Positions 27,642 through 37,488 of a stretch of 64,000 nt of DNA are shown one piece after another. The first letter of the stretch is position 1; each line of letters opens with the position of its first letter. A program made the translations under genes and the position numbers. Source of the DNA: Bacteroidales bacterium UBA5536 (GTDB lineage Bacteria; Bacteroidota; Bacteroidia; Bacteroidales; F082); assembly GCA_002426795.1 (NCBI GenBank), contig DINQ01000016.1, positions 314,273-378,272 of the forward strand, in the 5' to 3' direction. The notes below the pieces were generated by a model. It did not search any database, was not told the DNA's origin, and saw nothing but the letters and a program-made list of their open reading frames with translations.

Positions 27642-27649
27642 TAATTTTG
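27642..27649 (+). promoter_or_regulatory. Putative -7 box before LutA-like gene
   Basis: TAATTTTG matches TAnnTTTG and ends 13 bases before the ATG at 27663, implying a very short leader. It also lies just after the aroA stop. Confidence 0.45.
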
Positions 27650-27662
27650 CAAAAATTTTGCC

Positions 27663-28382
27663 ATGACGATAGATCTTTTCATCCCTTGTTTTGTGGATCA
27701 GATTTACCCTGAAACCGGGATGAATATGTTGAAAATACTGAAAAAAGCCGGTGTTGACGTGCATTACAATCCCGAACAGACCTGTTGCGGGCAAATGGCT
27801 TTCAATATCGGCTTCAGGGATGAAGCAAAAGAACTGGGAAATAAGTTTATTGTCGATTTTCCGAACGAAAGGCCGATTGTAGGGCCGTCTGCTTCGTGTG
27901 TTGGTTATGTGAGAAATTATTACCACGATTTGTTTCATAACACAGCCAATCATCTTGAATACAAGCGGGTTGTCAGAAATATTTTTGAAATTTCAGATTT
28001 TCTGGTAAACCAGATCAAGTTTACCGATTTTGGCGCCAGTTTTCCGCACAAAGTGACCTACCACGACAGCTGTGCAGGCTTACGCGAATATGGCTTAAAG
28101 CAGGAGGGAAGACTTTTGCTTTCGAAGGTGAAGGGCCTGGAACTTATCGAGATGAAAGATACGCACGTATGTTGTGGATTTGGCGGAACTTTTTCGGTAA
28201 AACATGAACCAATTTCTACAGCGATGGCTGAGCAAAAAGTCCGCCATGCAATTGAAACAGGAGCTGAATACATTGTTTCGACAGACCTTTCGTGTTTGAT
28301 GCATCAGCACAGTTATGCACAAAAGCAAAAACTCCCGATTAAAGTCATCCATTTGGTGGATATTCTGGCTTCGGGTTGGTAG
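27663..28382 (+). CDS. LutA/YkgE-type (Fe-S)-binding oxidoreductase subunit, CCG domain
   Basis: A 239-residue protein with two CCG domains: the first near NPEQTCCGQMAFN and SASCVGYVR, the second with YHDSCAGLRE and THVCCGFGGTFSV. These bind iron-sulfur clusters in LutA, HdrB and GlpC relatives. LutA acts with LutB and LutC in L-lactate oxidation, but neither partner is next to it here, so this may be a lone subunit working with partners elsewhere. The C-terminus ends LVDILASGW. It meets the Na/Pi gene tail to tail. Confidence 0.85.
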   Translation: MTIDLFIPCFVDQIYPETGMNMLKILKKAGVDVHYNPEQTCCGQMAFNIGFRDEAKELGNKFIVDFPNERPIVGPSASCVGYVRNYYHDLFHNTANHLEYKRVVRNIFEISDFLVNQIKFTDFGASFPHKVTYHDSCAGLREYGLKQEGRLLLSKVKGLELIEMKDTHVCCGFGGTFSVKHEPISTAMAEQKVRHAIETGAEYIVSTDLSCLMHQHSYAQKQKLPIKVIHLVDILASGW

Positions 28383-28384
28383 CG

Positions 28385-30076
28385 TTATACACTGCGCTCG
28401 AGTGTTTCGCTCACGTTGATGACGTGGTCACCTATTTTTTCGCAATAGACAATGATCTGCTGGTAAAAGTTACCCGAATTGAAAGGGTATTTTGCAGCTT
28501 TCATGTCGAGCAAATGTTGTTCAGTCAGTTGGGTTCGCAAAGTGTTGATTTGACTTTCTATAGCCAGCGCCTCCTCATGCCTGATATTTTTTGGATGAGT
28601 CAGATTTCTCTCCATGACTTCAAGGGCTTCTTCGACCAGTAAGAACATCCTTGTGAGATCGTCGCGCTGCGCCTGGTTGAACCAAGCCTTTTGGCTGTTT
28701 TTAATGTCGATTATACGTGCGATCTTATAGCAAACATCAGCTATGCTCTCAATATTGTTTACAATGATCATGTGCCCATTTACAAGACGCGAACTGGCTG
28801 CACTAAGCTTATTCTCAGTGAGTTTAGTCAGGTATTCCATCACCTGCCGTTCGATTTCATCAACTTCGGCTTCATTCACTTTCATGTCATTCGACAGTAA
28901 ACTATACTCATCAGGATTTTTTTCCAGTAACAAGGCTGGAATGCTCTGAAACATTTTCCTGGCAATTTTGGCCATATTGTTGATTTCGCGACTTGTGTGA
29001 ATCACTGAAAGCTCTGAAACAGGGGTCACAAAATTGTCAGTAAAGGTCAACACATGATGACTTCCTTCATCGGATGTTACAGGTAGAATTTTGACCGATA
29101 AATTAACAAGATATTTGGTAAAACCAATCAGCAAAAGCGCATTGGTGATATTAAAAAGTGAATGAAACAAACTCACCCTCATGGGAGCTTCGAGCAGTTG
29201 TTTTGAAGATGAGTATTGCAGAAGAATCTCAGAGAGCCACTCAACCATCTCGACGAAATAATGAAAGAAGGGAATTATCAGCAGTGCGCCGATCAGGTTA
29301 AACAAAAAGTGAATCAAAGCTGTTCGTTTGGCGTTACGGTTGGCGACTATCGCAGCAATATTTGCCGTAGCTGTGGTGCCGATATTTTCGCCAATCACAA
29401 GTGCAGCGGCCACTTCAAATCCGATTAATCCCTCACTGAGTAACACGATGGTAAGTGCAATAGTTGCCGTAGACGACTGAATAATAAATGTAATGGCAAT
29501 GCCAATGGCAGCTGTTGCAAGCAATGCCCAAAAGCCATGGTGCTGTCCAGATGACAGAAAATGTACAAGTTGTGTCTCCTGTTGCACATCGGGTAAGATG
29601 TCACGCAGAAATTGAAGCCCAATAAAAAGTATGGAAAAACCCATGATAAACTCAGCGAATGATTTTCGTCTGGAGTTGGATGTGAAATAGAGTGGTATTG
29701 ACAGGGCAATCAACGGTAAAACAATCGCCCGTATATTGAATGAATAACCAAAAAACATGATCAGCCAGGACGTGACAGTGGTTCCGATATTTGCGCCCAA
29801 CACAAGTCCTACAGAGTCGAGCAAGCTGATGAGCCCTGCGTTTACAAAACCAACAAGTAGTACCGTTGCTGCAGAAGAAGACTGTAAAACCCCTGTCACC
29901 AGAAAGCCGGCAAATAATCCTTTCCATTTGCTTGAAGTCACGGCTGAAAGGTATTGCCGCATTTTAACGCCTGCAATCTTTTGTAGCGACTCGCTCATCA
30001 ACTTCATCCCGAAAAGGAAAAAAGCGAGCGCACCGAGAATGCTCAAAATATCATATAGCAAATCAACCGCACTCAT
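28385..30076 (-). CDS. Na/Pi cotransporter family protein with PhoU-like domain
   Basis: A 563-residue protein. The N-terminal half (about 1-340) has two repeats of the Na/Pi-cotransporter (NptA/YjbB) type, with QSSSAATVLLVGFVNAGLI and the second QSSTATIALTIVLLSEGLI, each with the QSSS/T signature. The C-terminal part (about 350-563) is helical and PhoU-like. The family moves phosphate across the inner membrane with sodium; YjbB exports it. Its ATG overlaps the stop of the upstream DUF3298 gene (30073-30076), so the two are translationally coupled. Confidence 0.9.
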   Translation of the reverse strand: MSAVDLLYDILSILGALAFFLFGMKLMSESLQKIAGVKMRQYLSAVTSSKWKGLFAGFLVTGVLQSSSAATVLLVGFVNAGLISLLDSVGLVLGANIGTTVTSWLIMFFGYSFNIRAIVLPLIALSIPLYFTSNSRRKSFAEFIMGFSILFIGLQFLRDILPDVQQETQLVHFLSSGQHHGFWALLATAAIGIAITFIIQSSTATIALTIVLLSEGLIGFEVAAALVIGENIGTTATANIAAIVANRNAKRTALIHFLFNLIGALLIIPFFHYFVEMVEWLSEILLQYSSSKQLLEAPMRVSLFHSLFNITNALLLIGFTKYLVNLSVKILPVTSDEGSHHVLTFTDNFVTPVSELSVIHTSREINNMAKIARKMFQSIPALLLEKNPDEYSLLSNDMKVNEAEVDEIERQVMEYLTKLTENKLSAASSRLVNGHMIIVNNIESIADVCYKIARIIDIKNSQKAWFNQAQRDDLTRMFLLVEEALEVMERNLTHPKNIRHEEALAIESQINTLRTQLTEQHLLDMKAAKYPFNSGNFYQQIIVYCEKIGDHVINVSETLERSV

Positions 30077-31197
30077 TCTGTAATTCTTCGCAGTTTATAC
30101 ATATTCGTCATTCTTTCTGCTACTTCTTTGCCCAATTCTGTCATTAATGGAAGTATTTTATTGAAAGGAATTACCACTGTGCTTTGCCCGAATGCGTAAG
30201 GCGCAATCTCGTAGCTATTGAAATAGAATCCTATACCAGTGTAATTGATAAAGATATTGTCGTTGGCGGAAATGGTATCGCCAAAAAGACCGAACTCAGA
30301 TAAAGACTGATTTACAGGAACTTTATTGTTTTCTCTGAAGACTTGGGTGATCAAACTATTGAGCAAGCTATCGCTTTTGGGCAAGAAGAGGTTTTGGCGG
30401 TTCAAAACAAGATTTTTCCGATGGTCAATCAGCAGATACCGGAAGTTTTCGATGCCATGTGCACCACCGGTAAAAGCGTAAGAAGAGCGCTCGATACAAA
30501 GCAGATCAGAATCATTGACAAGTACTTGTTGTTGTTCGCTTTTGATCCAGTAGAAGCTTGGAGAATCAGTATTTGTCGATCCACTCAGCTGTTGATAGGA
30601 TGCACGAAACTGCTCAAGCGAAGCGTCTAAGATGAATTCTGCAGATGACTTTTCGCGGCTAATTGTATCGCTGACAGGTAACAGCCAGGCATACAAAAGT
30701 TTTACAAGAGTTGTGTCGTGTTGATCATCAGGCCAAAGCAAGCTCATTTCAAAACTCGCTTCGGGCGAGTCTGTTTGCTGCTCATTTAGCTGGATAGTGG
30801 CGGCTTTTGACTTCAGCGAGAGCATCAAAGATCCTGGTGGATATTGCGCTTCGAAACGAGCCGTTTGCATGAGTCCGTGCTCAGCCTGCCACGCTCCTTC
30901 CAGTCGTTTGGCACTTAATTTACCAACGAAAGTCTCTAATGTATTAGCGGGTTCGTGGAGTGATATCAGACCTTGATCATTTACATTTCCAACCAAGGTA
31001 AACTGTTCTCCAGTTTGATGTGCCAGGGGTTTGAAAATATAAAGGCAAGCTTCAACATCATGCTGCATGCGGATGAGGTGCATGATGGCATGATCTGGTC
31101 CGATATTACCTTCAAGCCTGCTGTAAAAGCTTGATTGCGCAGGCAGAATAGCCGGAATGAGTAAAAAAACGCACAAAAATCTAAGCGAAAAGCCCAT
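30073..31197 (-). CDS. Secreted DUF3298-domain protein
   Basis: A 374-residue exported protein with an N-terminal signal peptide ending about ILPAQS. The C-terminal DUF3298 region is recognised by SYAFTGGAHGIENFRYLLID and GIGFYFNSYEIAPYAFGQSTVVIPF. In Gram-positive RsiV this domain binds lysozyme; in Bacteroidota the role is unknown. The middle part is a DUF4163-like beta region. The stop overlaps the start of the Na/Pi transporter by 4 bases, suggesting linked function or at least linked expression. Probably periplasmic. Confidence 0.8.
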   Translation of the reverse strand: MGFSLRFLCVFLLIPAILPAQSSFYSRLEGNIGPDHAIMHLIRMQHDVEACLYIFKPLAHQTGEQFTLVGNVNDQGLISLHEPANTLETFVGKLSAKRLEGAWQAEHGLMQTARFEAQYPPGSLMLSLKSKAATIQLNEQQTDSPEASFEMSLLWPDDQHDTTLVKLLYAWLLPVSDTISREKSSAEFILDASLEQFRASYQQLSGSTNTDSPSFYWIKSEQQQVLVNDSDLLCIERSSYAFTGGAHGIENFRYLLIDHRKNLVLNRQNLFLPKSDSLLNSLITQVFRENNKVPVNQSLSEFGLFGDTISANDNIFINYTGIGFYFNSYEIAPYAFGQSTVVIPFNKILPLMTELGKEVAERMTNMYKLRRITE

Positions 31198-31353
31198 TGC
31201 TTGACCGAAATTAGGGAGGCAAAATTAATCATTATCACCAATTTAGATCAGTGATAATGAATTCCTTGCGAGAATTAACAATTTGTTTACATCACATGTC
31301 TGGTCGAAGATATTTTGTGATTTGCCAGTATGTGAAAATGTTGCAATGCCTTC

Positions 31354-32595
31354 CTATACCCTGCCCTCGTAATGGTATCCCAGACTCTCAACAGTTTCTT
31401 TTACCTTCTCCATGTCAACATCTTTGCCTTCAATCTGCACGGTTTGTGATTTCAGGTCGGCAATGACATTATCGATGTTGTCAATTTTTTTCAAGTTCAG
31501 TTCTACACTGTTTTTACAGTGGTTGCAATCCATGCCCGTTACTTTTACGAGCATGCCTGCTGCATTCGCATCTTGCATGTCTTCTGTTTTTTGAGTGAAT
31601 ATATATTTCTGTAAATAACCATTAATTACCAGTACAACAAGTGTAACTGCCGAACCTATGCTGAGCCATTTCGGTAATATTTCGTGGTGATGATCGCCGC
31701 CTGTCATCAGCGGAGCAAACCATTCTCTGGGCAGTTGGTTGATCAGGTAGCCAAACGCCATTGCACCAAACACGATTGTCCCTAAATAGATGAGCGTTGT
31801 CTGGCGCCCCAGTGTTTTCATCAATACGGTAATTGTTGCAATATTTGTTGCGGGTCCAGCCATTAGAAAGACCAAAATTGCACCGGGTGGGAGACCTTTC
31901 ATCAGCAACACAGCAGCGATAGGCACAGAAGCCGTAGCGCAAACGTACAAAGGGATGCTGGCAATCAGGATCAGAAACATGCCAGCCCAGTCGTTGGTGA
32001 TGTGCTCGGTAAAAAAATTATCCGGAATGAGCACTGCAATCAGGGCAGCCATCAACAGTCCGATAATCAGCCATTGTGAGATGTCTTGCAAAAACTCAAC
32101 ATAGGCATAACGAAACATATATGCCAGGCTCTTTTTGGGTTTGCTTTCAACACCTTCATCCAGGTGGTCGCGCGTCTTTTTGTCTTTCACCAGCCAATTG
32201 GTCAGAACGCCACCACTGAATCCTGTCACTAAGGCCACAAGCGGTCTGATTATCGCAAAAGGCAGGCCCAGCATGGAATAAGTAACCAGTATAGAGTCGA
32301 CACCAGTCTGCGGCGTTGAAATCAGGAATGAATTGGTGCTGCCGCGTGAAGCGCCATTGCGAAAGAGGGAAATACCGGTTGGTAAAACCCCGCACGAACA
32401 CAAAGGCATCGGTATTCCAAGAAGACTTGCATTGAGCGAAGACCAGGCATTGGATTTGCCCATATAACGCATCAGGAGTTTTTGCGGGAAGAATACTTTT
32501 AATATTCCCGCAAATAAAAACCCAAACAGCAGATATGGCGCCATTTCAATTGTCAATCCTGCAAGTGAATCCCAGTATGCTTTTATGTATTCCAT
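31354..32595 (-). CDS. SO_0444-type Cu/Zn efflux permease with C-terminal HMA domain
   Basis: A 413-residue protein. Residues about 1-320 form a DUF318-type (ArsP-like) permease with about 8-9 helices and motifs GIPMPLCSCGVLPTGISL, STPQTGVDSILVTYSMLGLPF and VCATASVPIAAVLLMKG. Residues about 345-413 are a heavy-metal-associated domain with the metal-binding pair in GMDCNHCKNS. The permease-HMA fusion matches proteins named SO_0444 family Cu/Zn efflux transporters. The Cys pair in PLCSCG may take part in transport. No metal regulator gene is adjacent. Confidence 0.87.
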   Translation of the reverse strand: MEYIKAYWDSLAGLTIEMAPYLLFGFLFAGILKVFFPQKLLMRYMGKSNAWSSLNASLLGIPMPLCSCGVLPTGISLFRNGASRGSTNSFLISTPQTGVDSILVTYSMLGLPFAIIRPLVALVTGFSGGVLTNWLVKDKKTRDHLDEGVESKPKKSLAYMFRYAYVEFLQDISQWLIIGLLMAALIAVLIPDNFFTEHITNDWAGMFLILIASIPLYVCATASVPIAAVLLMKGLPPGAILVFLMAGPATNIATITVLMKTLGRQTTLIYLGTIVFGAMAFGYLINQLPREWFAPLMTGGDHHHEILPKWLSIGSAVTLVVLVINGYLQKYIFTQKTEDMQDANAAGMLVKVTGMDCNHCKNSVELNLKKIDNIDNVIADLKSQTVQIEGKDVDMEKVKETVESLGYHYEGRV

Positions 32596-32704
32596 GCGAT
32601 GTCGATTTGCTGCAAAAGTAACTGAATCAGCCAGATTCTATTATTTTGCCACGAGGCTGATACTCCAGCACTTTTTTCAGAAAGTGTATATAAATGTTCG
32701 GTTG

Positions 32705-32712
32705 CAAAATTA
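32705..32712 (-). promoter_or_regulatory. Putative -7 box of the efflux permease
   Basis: TAATTTTG on the minus strand matches TAnnTTTG, with a TTG about 16 bases upstream. It lies 109 bases before the ATG at 32595. Confidence 0.4.
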
Positions 32713-32747
32713 AGCACTTATTTAGAACCAATCTAAACCAATGATTT

Positions 32748-32779
32748 TTATTTCGCCAATAACAGATTGATTACTTTTG
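32748..32779 (+). promoter_or_regulatory. Putative promoter of the C25 peptidase gene
   Basis: TACTTTTG (32772-32779) matches TAnnTTTG, with a TTTC about 17-20 bases upstream near 32750 as a weak -33 element. The gene start I favour is 110 bases downstream. Confidence 0.4.
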
Positions 32780-32888
32780 GGGAAGAAAATAAAAGAAATG
32801 TCAAACAGATTCTTGTCTTGTAGCTTCAATGATGCACTTTGCTATCCCTGCTGCAACAAGTATTTATCGAGCCAATAATCACGTTTTT

Positions 32889-35800
32889 ATGAAAAAGATT
32901 TTACTTCTTGCCCTTTTGGTGCAGTTTTCGCACCTGTTTGCTGCAACCATCGAGAAAACCTATTTTTTTGACCAACCTCAACTAATTGAGCGCAATGGTT
33001 TTCAGTTGCTCATATTTGACAACACTTTGCAATCAGCGATTAGCGGACAGCCAAGTCTTCCCTGGCAGCAAATCAGCCTGCTCTTGGCTCCTGGTGAGGA
33101 AGCTGTATCCGTATCAGTTGAATTCAATCAAGTTGTTTCACTTGGCTACGAGATAAAATTATACCCATATCAAACTTCACGGCCACTGTCGGATAGTCGT
33201 CCTGTTCTTTTTCAAAAAGATGAGGCTTTGTACCAGTCGACGGCAAGTTATCCCGAAACCAAAACAGGAAAATTGGTGACATCCTACCTCAATGGATTTG
33301 TATTCGCCTTGTCGAGTTTCACGCCTGTGCAATATATTCCTGCAACGGGCGAACTGAGTTACGCGACTCAAGTAACAGTCAGGATCGAAACAAAAGCGGC
33401 CAGCAATGCCAAAACTGTTGCTAACACCTGGATGACACCAGCGGTTTCGAAGAAAGTACAGAAACTTGCCCAAAATCCTGAAACAATCGGCTTATACGCT
33501 GGCAGATCCCGGGATGTTCCAGGATACGAAATGCTGATAGTGACCACAGAAACCTATGTACCTGCTTTTGACGAGTTGGTGGCTTTTTATCTTGAGCGGG
33601 GAATCCGTTCACAAATAATTTCAGTTGAAACTATTGGAACCAATGGATCAGGCGCTGACTTGCAGGAGAAAATCCGTAACTACATCATTGATGCCTATAA
33701 CAACGACGGCATTGAGAACGTGCTGCTTGGAGGAGATGTGAATCTGGTTCCTTACCGTGGATTTTATTGTTATGTGCAGTCGGGAAGTGGTTATGAAGAC
33801 AATGGCATCCCTGCCGATTTGTATTATGCGGCACTTGATGGAAACTGGAATGATGACGGCGACAACAGTTGGGGAGAGCCCGGCGAAGATGATTTGCTTC
33901 CGGAAATTGGTGTGGCCCGCATGCCTTTTGGGAATGCAACTGAATTACAGCATATGATTCATAAAACGACACAATATCAAAGTGCACCTGTTTTGGGCGA
34001 ATTGACAAGTCCTTTACTGGCCGGCGAAAACCTCTATTCCGGTCCTGACACCTGGGGACGCGATTATTTGGAGCTCCTGATCGGCGAGCGTGACGACAAT
34101 GGCTACACAACAATTGGTATTCCTGAAGATTACAACATTCAGACCATGTATGAATACGATGCACCCTGGTCAGGAAGCACCTTGATTGCTGCCATCAATC
34201 AGGGAAAACAATTTGTGCATCATGTAGGACATGCCAGCCAGACGTATGTTGCCCACCTGAATATCAGCGACATTACCGACGCGAATTTTGCTCCCACCAA
34301 CGGGATCGACCACAACTATACGATCTTACACACACATGGATGTGATTGTGGGTCATTCGATTACAATGATTGTATTCTGGAAAAAATGGTGACTATTCAG
34401 AATTTTGCTGTCGCCGTAGTAGGTAATTCACGTTATGGTTGGTTCAACGAAGGTCAAACCGAAGGTCCTGCAGCACATCTGCACCGCGAGATGACGGATG
34501 CCTTTTACCATGATCATATTGCAGCCATCGGACCGGCCATGACGGAGGCTAAAATACAAACAGCACCATGGGTTACCGCGCCGGGACAATGGGAAGAAGG
34601 AGCATTGCGCTGGAATTTTTACGACCTAAATATTTTAGGTGACCCTGCCATGAGCGTCTGGGTAGCAGAACCTATCGAGCCGGATGTTACCTATCAGGCT
34701 GAGCTTTTGATTGGTGTTCCCGAAACCAACGTTCAGGTTGAGCTGAATGGACAACCACTTGCAGGATACCGCTGCGCCATGATGATGAATGGCGATCTGA
34801 TTGCGTTTGGGTACACAGATGAAACAGGTGAAGCCAACCTGGTGTTTGATCCTGCAGTAACCGAAGTGGGGGATGCCACACTGGTTGTTACGGGTCAAAA
34901 TATGCTGGTGATGCAGTTGCCAGTTTCGTTTATCCCGAATGAAGGCGCTTATGTGGTTTACGACACCTACGTAGTCAATGATGCTGCCGGCAACAACAAC
35001 GGAATGGTTGACTACAATGAAGATATTCTTTTGGGTGTTGGATTGGAAAATGTGGGTCTCGATGACGCTACTGACCTGACATTGCACCTGAGTTGCGAGG
35101 AAAGTCAGTGGGTAAACATTACCAATGCCGAAGCTTTTGCTTCATTTGTTGGGGCAGCACAGACCAGTTTTGTAGAAAATGCTTTTGCCTTTACGGTGGC
35201 TGATAATGTGCCCAACCAGACAGCATTGCACTTTACCCTGAGCTGTACAGATGCCAACAACAACAGTTGGACATCTGGCTTCACTATCAACGCATTGGCG
35301 CCTTCGTTGAGATTGACACATTATTTGATCGACGACAATGCAGGAGGGAATGGTAATGGACTACCGGATGCTGGTGAAACATTACAGTTTCATGTTTTTG
35401 GAATCAACGAGGGAGGAAGTGATGCTCTAGAAACCCAATTGACAATCAACACGAACAATCCCGAATGGATCGCGGTTGTGGATGGATTACAGGAAATTGG
35501 CATGCTGGAAGCCGGAGCAGAATTCGAAACAACCATCGCCTTGCAGGTGAATGCCAACACCCCTGTTGGAACGATTGTGCCGGTAAACTGCATGCTGAGT
35601 GCCGGAAATTACGAAGCCATGCAATCGTGGTTGTTGAGTGTGGGTCTGCAAATAGAAGACTTTGAAACAGGCGACATGACCGCTTTCGAATGGGTGAGTG
35701 AAGGAAATGAGGCATGGACCATGTGTTCAGAGGCTCCCTATGAAGGGAGTTGGTGTGTGAAATCTGGTATTATTGGCGATGGCGAAATTTCAGAATTGAA

Positions 35801-36326
35801 AATCAATGTGATGGTGATGCAGGACAGCCCCATCAGTTTTTACCGGAAGGTTTCATCAGAACAGAATTACGACTTTTTAAAGTTTTATATGGACGACACC
35901 AAACTGGGTGAATGGTCGGGCGAACTGCCCTGGGGCCTTGTCAACATCCCGATCAGCGAAGGTTACCATACCTTACGTTGGGTTTATGAAAAAGATTTCA
36001 GCCTGAGTACTGGAGCCGACATGGCCTGGGTCGATTACATCGTTTTCCCGGCGGCCAGTGCAGTGCTTGATGTGGCAGAAGGAACAAAACTGGAAAGCAT
36101 GGCTGTTTATCCAAACCCAAACAATGGTTTATTCACTCTGAATTTTTCAAAAGAGATAGAACAGGCCATTGTAAAGGTTTATAATGTTACTGGTCAGGTA
36201 ATATACACAGCCAACTTTATTGGGGATTCTAAGAAATTTGATCTGTCATTTTTGGAACGGGGTTTGTATCTGATTGCCATAGAAAATGAACAGCAACGCA
36301 TCGTTTCGCGCTTTATCAGGCAATAA
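32889..36326 (+). CDS. Gingipain-like C25 cysteine peptidase, T9SS cargo
   Basis: An 1145-residue secreted protein. The ATG at 32889 (MKKILLLALLVQFSHLFA) gives a clean signal peptide; an in-frame ATG at 32829 would add 20 residues ahead of it. A propeptide region (about 20-200) is followed by a C25 catalytic domain (about 210-600), with the catalytic His in VHHVGHAS (codons near 34217-34235) and the Cys in THGCDCGSFD (near 34335-34364). Beta-sandwich repeats with a DxNGNGxxDxGE-like motif (VNDAAGNNNGMVDYNED, DDNAGGNGNGLPDAGE) follow, and a T9SS type A sorting domain ends the protein (VYPNPNNGLFTLNF ... RFIRQ). Gingipains cleave after Lys or Arg; specificity here is not established. Confidence 0.9.
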   Translation: MKKILLLALLVQFSHLFAATIEKTYFFDQPQLIERNGFQLLIFDNTLQSAISGQPSLPWQQISLLLAPGEEAVSVSVEFNQVVSLGYEIKLYPYQTSRPLSDSRPVLFQKDEALYQSTASYPETKTGKLVTSYLNGFVFALSSFTPVQYIPATGELSYATQVTVRIETKAASNAKTVANTWMTPAVSKKVQKLAQNPETIGLYAGRSRDVPGYEMLIVTTETYVPAFDELVAFYLERGIRSQIISVETIGTNGSGADLQEKIRNYIIDAYNNDGIENVLLGGDVNLVPYRGFYCYVQSGSGYEDNGIPADLYYAALDGNWNDDGDNSWGEPGEDDLLPEIGVARMPFGNATELQHMIHKTTQYQSAPVLGELTSPLLAGENLYSGPDTWGRDYLELLIGERDDNGYTTIGIPEDYNIQTMYEYDAPWSGSTLIAAINQGKQFVHHVGHASQTYVAHLNISDITDANFAPTNGIDHNYTILHTHGCDCGSFDYNDCILEKMVTIQNFAVAVVGNSRYGWFNEGQTEGPAAHLHREMTDAFYHDHIAAIGPAMTEAKIQTAPWVTAPGQWEEGALRWNFYDLNILGDPAMSVWVAEPIEPDVTYQAELLIGVPETNVQVELNGQPLAGYRCAMMMNGDLIAFGYTDETGEANLVFDPAVTEVGDATLVVTGQNMLVMQLPVSFIPNEGAYVVYDTYVVNDAAGNNNGMVDYNEDILLGVGLENVGLDDATDLTLHLSCEESQWVNITNAEAFASFVGAAQTSFVENAFAFTVADNVPNQTALHFTLSCTDANNNSWTSGFTINALAPSLRLTHYLIDDNAGGNGNGLPDAGETLQFHVFGINEGGSDALETQLTINTNNPEWIAVVDGLQEIGMLEAGAEFETTIALQVNANTPVGTIVPVNCMLSAGNYEAMQSWLLSVGLQIEDFETGDMTAFEWVSEGNEAWTMCSEAPYEGSWCVKSGIIGDGEISELKINVMVMQDSPISFYRKVSSEQNYDFLKFYMDDTKLGEWSGELPWGLVNIPISEGYHTLRWVYEKDFSLSTGADMAWVDYIVFPAASAVLDVAEGTKLESMAVYPNPNNGLFTLNFSKEIEQAIVKVYNVTGQVIYTANFIGDSKKFDLSFLERGLYLIAIENEQQRIVSRFIRQ

Positions 36327-36374
36327 ATCGGGCCTGTGCTGTAATTGGCTGTTAGAACCTCTAAACAATTAACA

Positions 36375-37385
36375 ATGAAAAGATTTTTTCCTTTGATGTT
36401 GCTGGTTATGCTGGCTTCATGCGACATCACAAACCGTGGCTACAAGTATGATATTGGCGATCTGCCTGATTCTCCAGTTAATCTGCAGGATTTCAATACC
36501 GAATACGATGATTACAATTCTACGGCTCCCAGTTTGGGCAGACTGATACCATTTTGTTTCTCAACCAACCGCTACAATGGTGAAACTTTCGATGTGATTT
36601 ATATGCCCATGAACATCAATTTCGATAAGACTAGCGGCGTGCTTACGGTCAAAAACCAGTATAGCAATTGGTCGGTTTTTGCAGAACAATACGCAGTAAT
36701 AAACAACGAAGCCATTCCCAAAATAGCCACTCCTGCCAATGAGTTGGGTCCTAATCTGATGGTAGGATACAGGTTTAATGATTATTATTTCACGCTCATG
36801 TATGCTACTGATGTCAATGGAAATTACGATATCAACTTCATTACCAACAGGTATGAGAGAAATTTTAGCGAACCACAACCTATCAGTTTTCTCAACTCGG
36901 ATGCCGATGACCTTTATCCGGCTTTTACGCAGGATAGCACGCGCCTCTATTTTTGCTCCAACAGAAACAACGGGCAGTTTGATATTTTCTTTACGTCGGT
37001 TCCAAGCCCAAATAATTATATGGAGGAGTTTTTTGCCGATACTACTGCACACGAAATCGTGACCGATACGGTTCTGTCAAGTCCCTACGACGATAAGTGT
37101 CCTTATGTTTTCCTCGATCGCATGATCTTCGCTTCAAACCGCCCCGGGGGTTTTGGTGGTTATGATTTGTATTACAGTATGCTTACCGAACAGGGGTGGA
37201 GTGCCCCCGTGAATTTTGGCCCAGCTATCAATTCGTCTGCCGATGAATACAGACCCATTGAGTTTGCTTCTTATGTGAGCTATACAGAAAACATGATGGT
37301 ATTTTCATCCAACCGGGCTGGTGGAAAAGGCGGTTTCGATCTGTATTTTGTTGGTATTCCGGTGACACATACTTTTTTCGAATAA
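36375..37385 (+). CDS. PD40 beta-propeller lipoprotein
   Basis: A 336-residue lipoprotein; the ATG at 36375 gives a short signal with lipobox MLASC, so the mature protein starts at Cys17. Repeats such as DLYPAFTQDSTRLYFCSNRNNGQFDIFF and MIFASNRPGGFGGYDLYY are PD40/TolB-type WD-like blades. It has no OmpA domain. Starts 48 bases after the C25 peptidase, so the two may share a transcript. Family members with PD40 repeats are often envelope scaffolds; the partner here is unknown. Confidence 0.85.
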   Translation: MKRFFPLMLLVMLASCDITNRGYKYDIGDLPDSPVNLQDFNTEYDDYNSTAPSLGRLIPFCFSTNRYNGETFDVIYMPMNINFDKTSGVLTVKNQYSNWSVFAEQYAVINNEAIPKIATPANELGPNLMVGYRFNDYYFTLMYATDVNGNYDINFITNRYERNFSEPQPISFLNSDADDLYPAFTQDSTRLYFCSNRNNGQFDIFFTSVPSPNNYMEEFFADTTAHEIVTDTVLSSPYDDKCPYVFLDRMIFASNRPGGFGGYDLYYSMLTEQGWSAPVNFGPAINSSADEYRPIEFASYVSYTENMMVFSSNRAGGKGGFDLYFVGIPVTHTFFE

Positions 37386-37450
37386 GTATACAACGCTGAG
37401 GATGGGCCTGAATTGTCATGTTTAAGTGTTTATCGAAAGCAGATGTTTTG

Positions 37451-37480
37451 TTGCACAATAACGCCATTTGGTTACATTTG
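37451..37480 (+). promoter_or_regulatory. Promoter of the 37489 gene
   Basis: TTG (37451-37453), 19 bases, then TACATTTG (37473-37480). This is the best full -33/-7 pair next to a start in the window; the -7 box ends 8 bases before a TTG start codon. Confidence 0.6.
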
Positions 37481-37488
37481 TCGTTGCT

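Noticed and set aside
32829..32888. Upstream start for the C25 peptidase
   Set aside because: Would place 20 residues before a clean signal peptide that begins at 32889.
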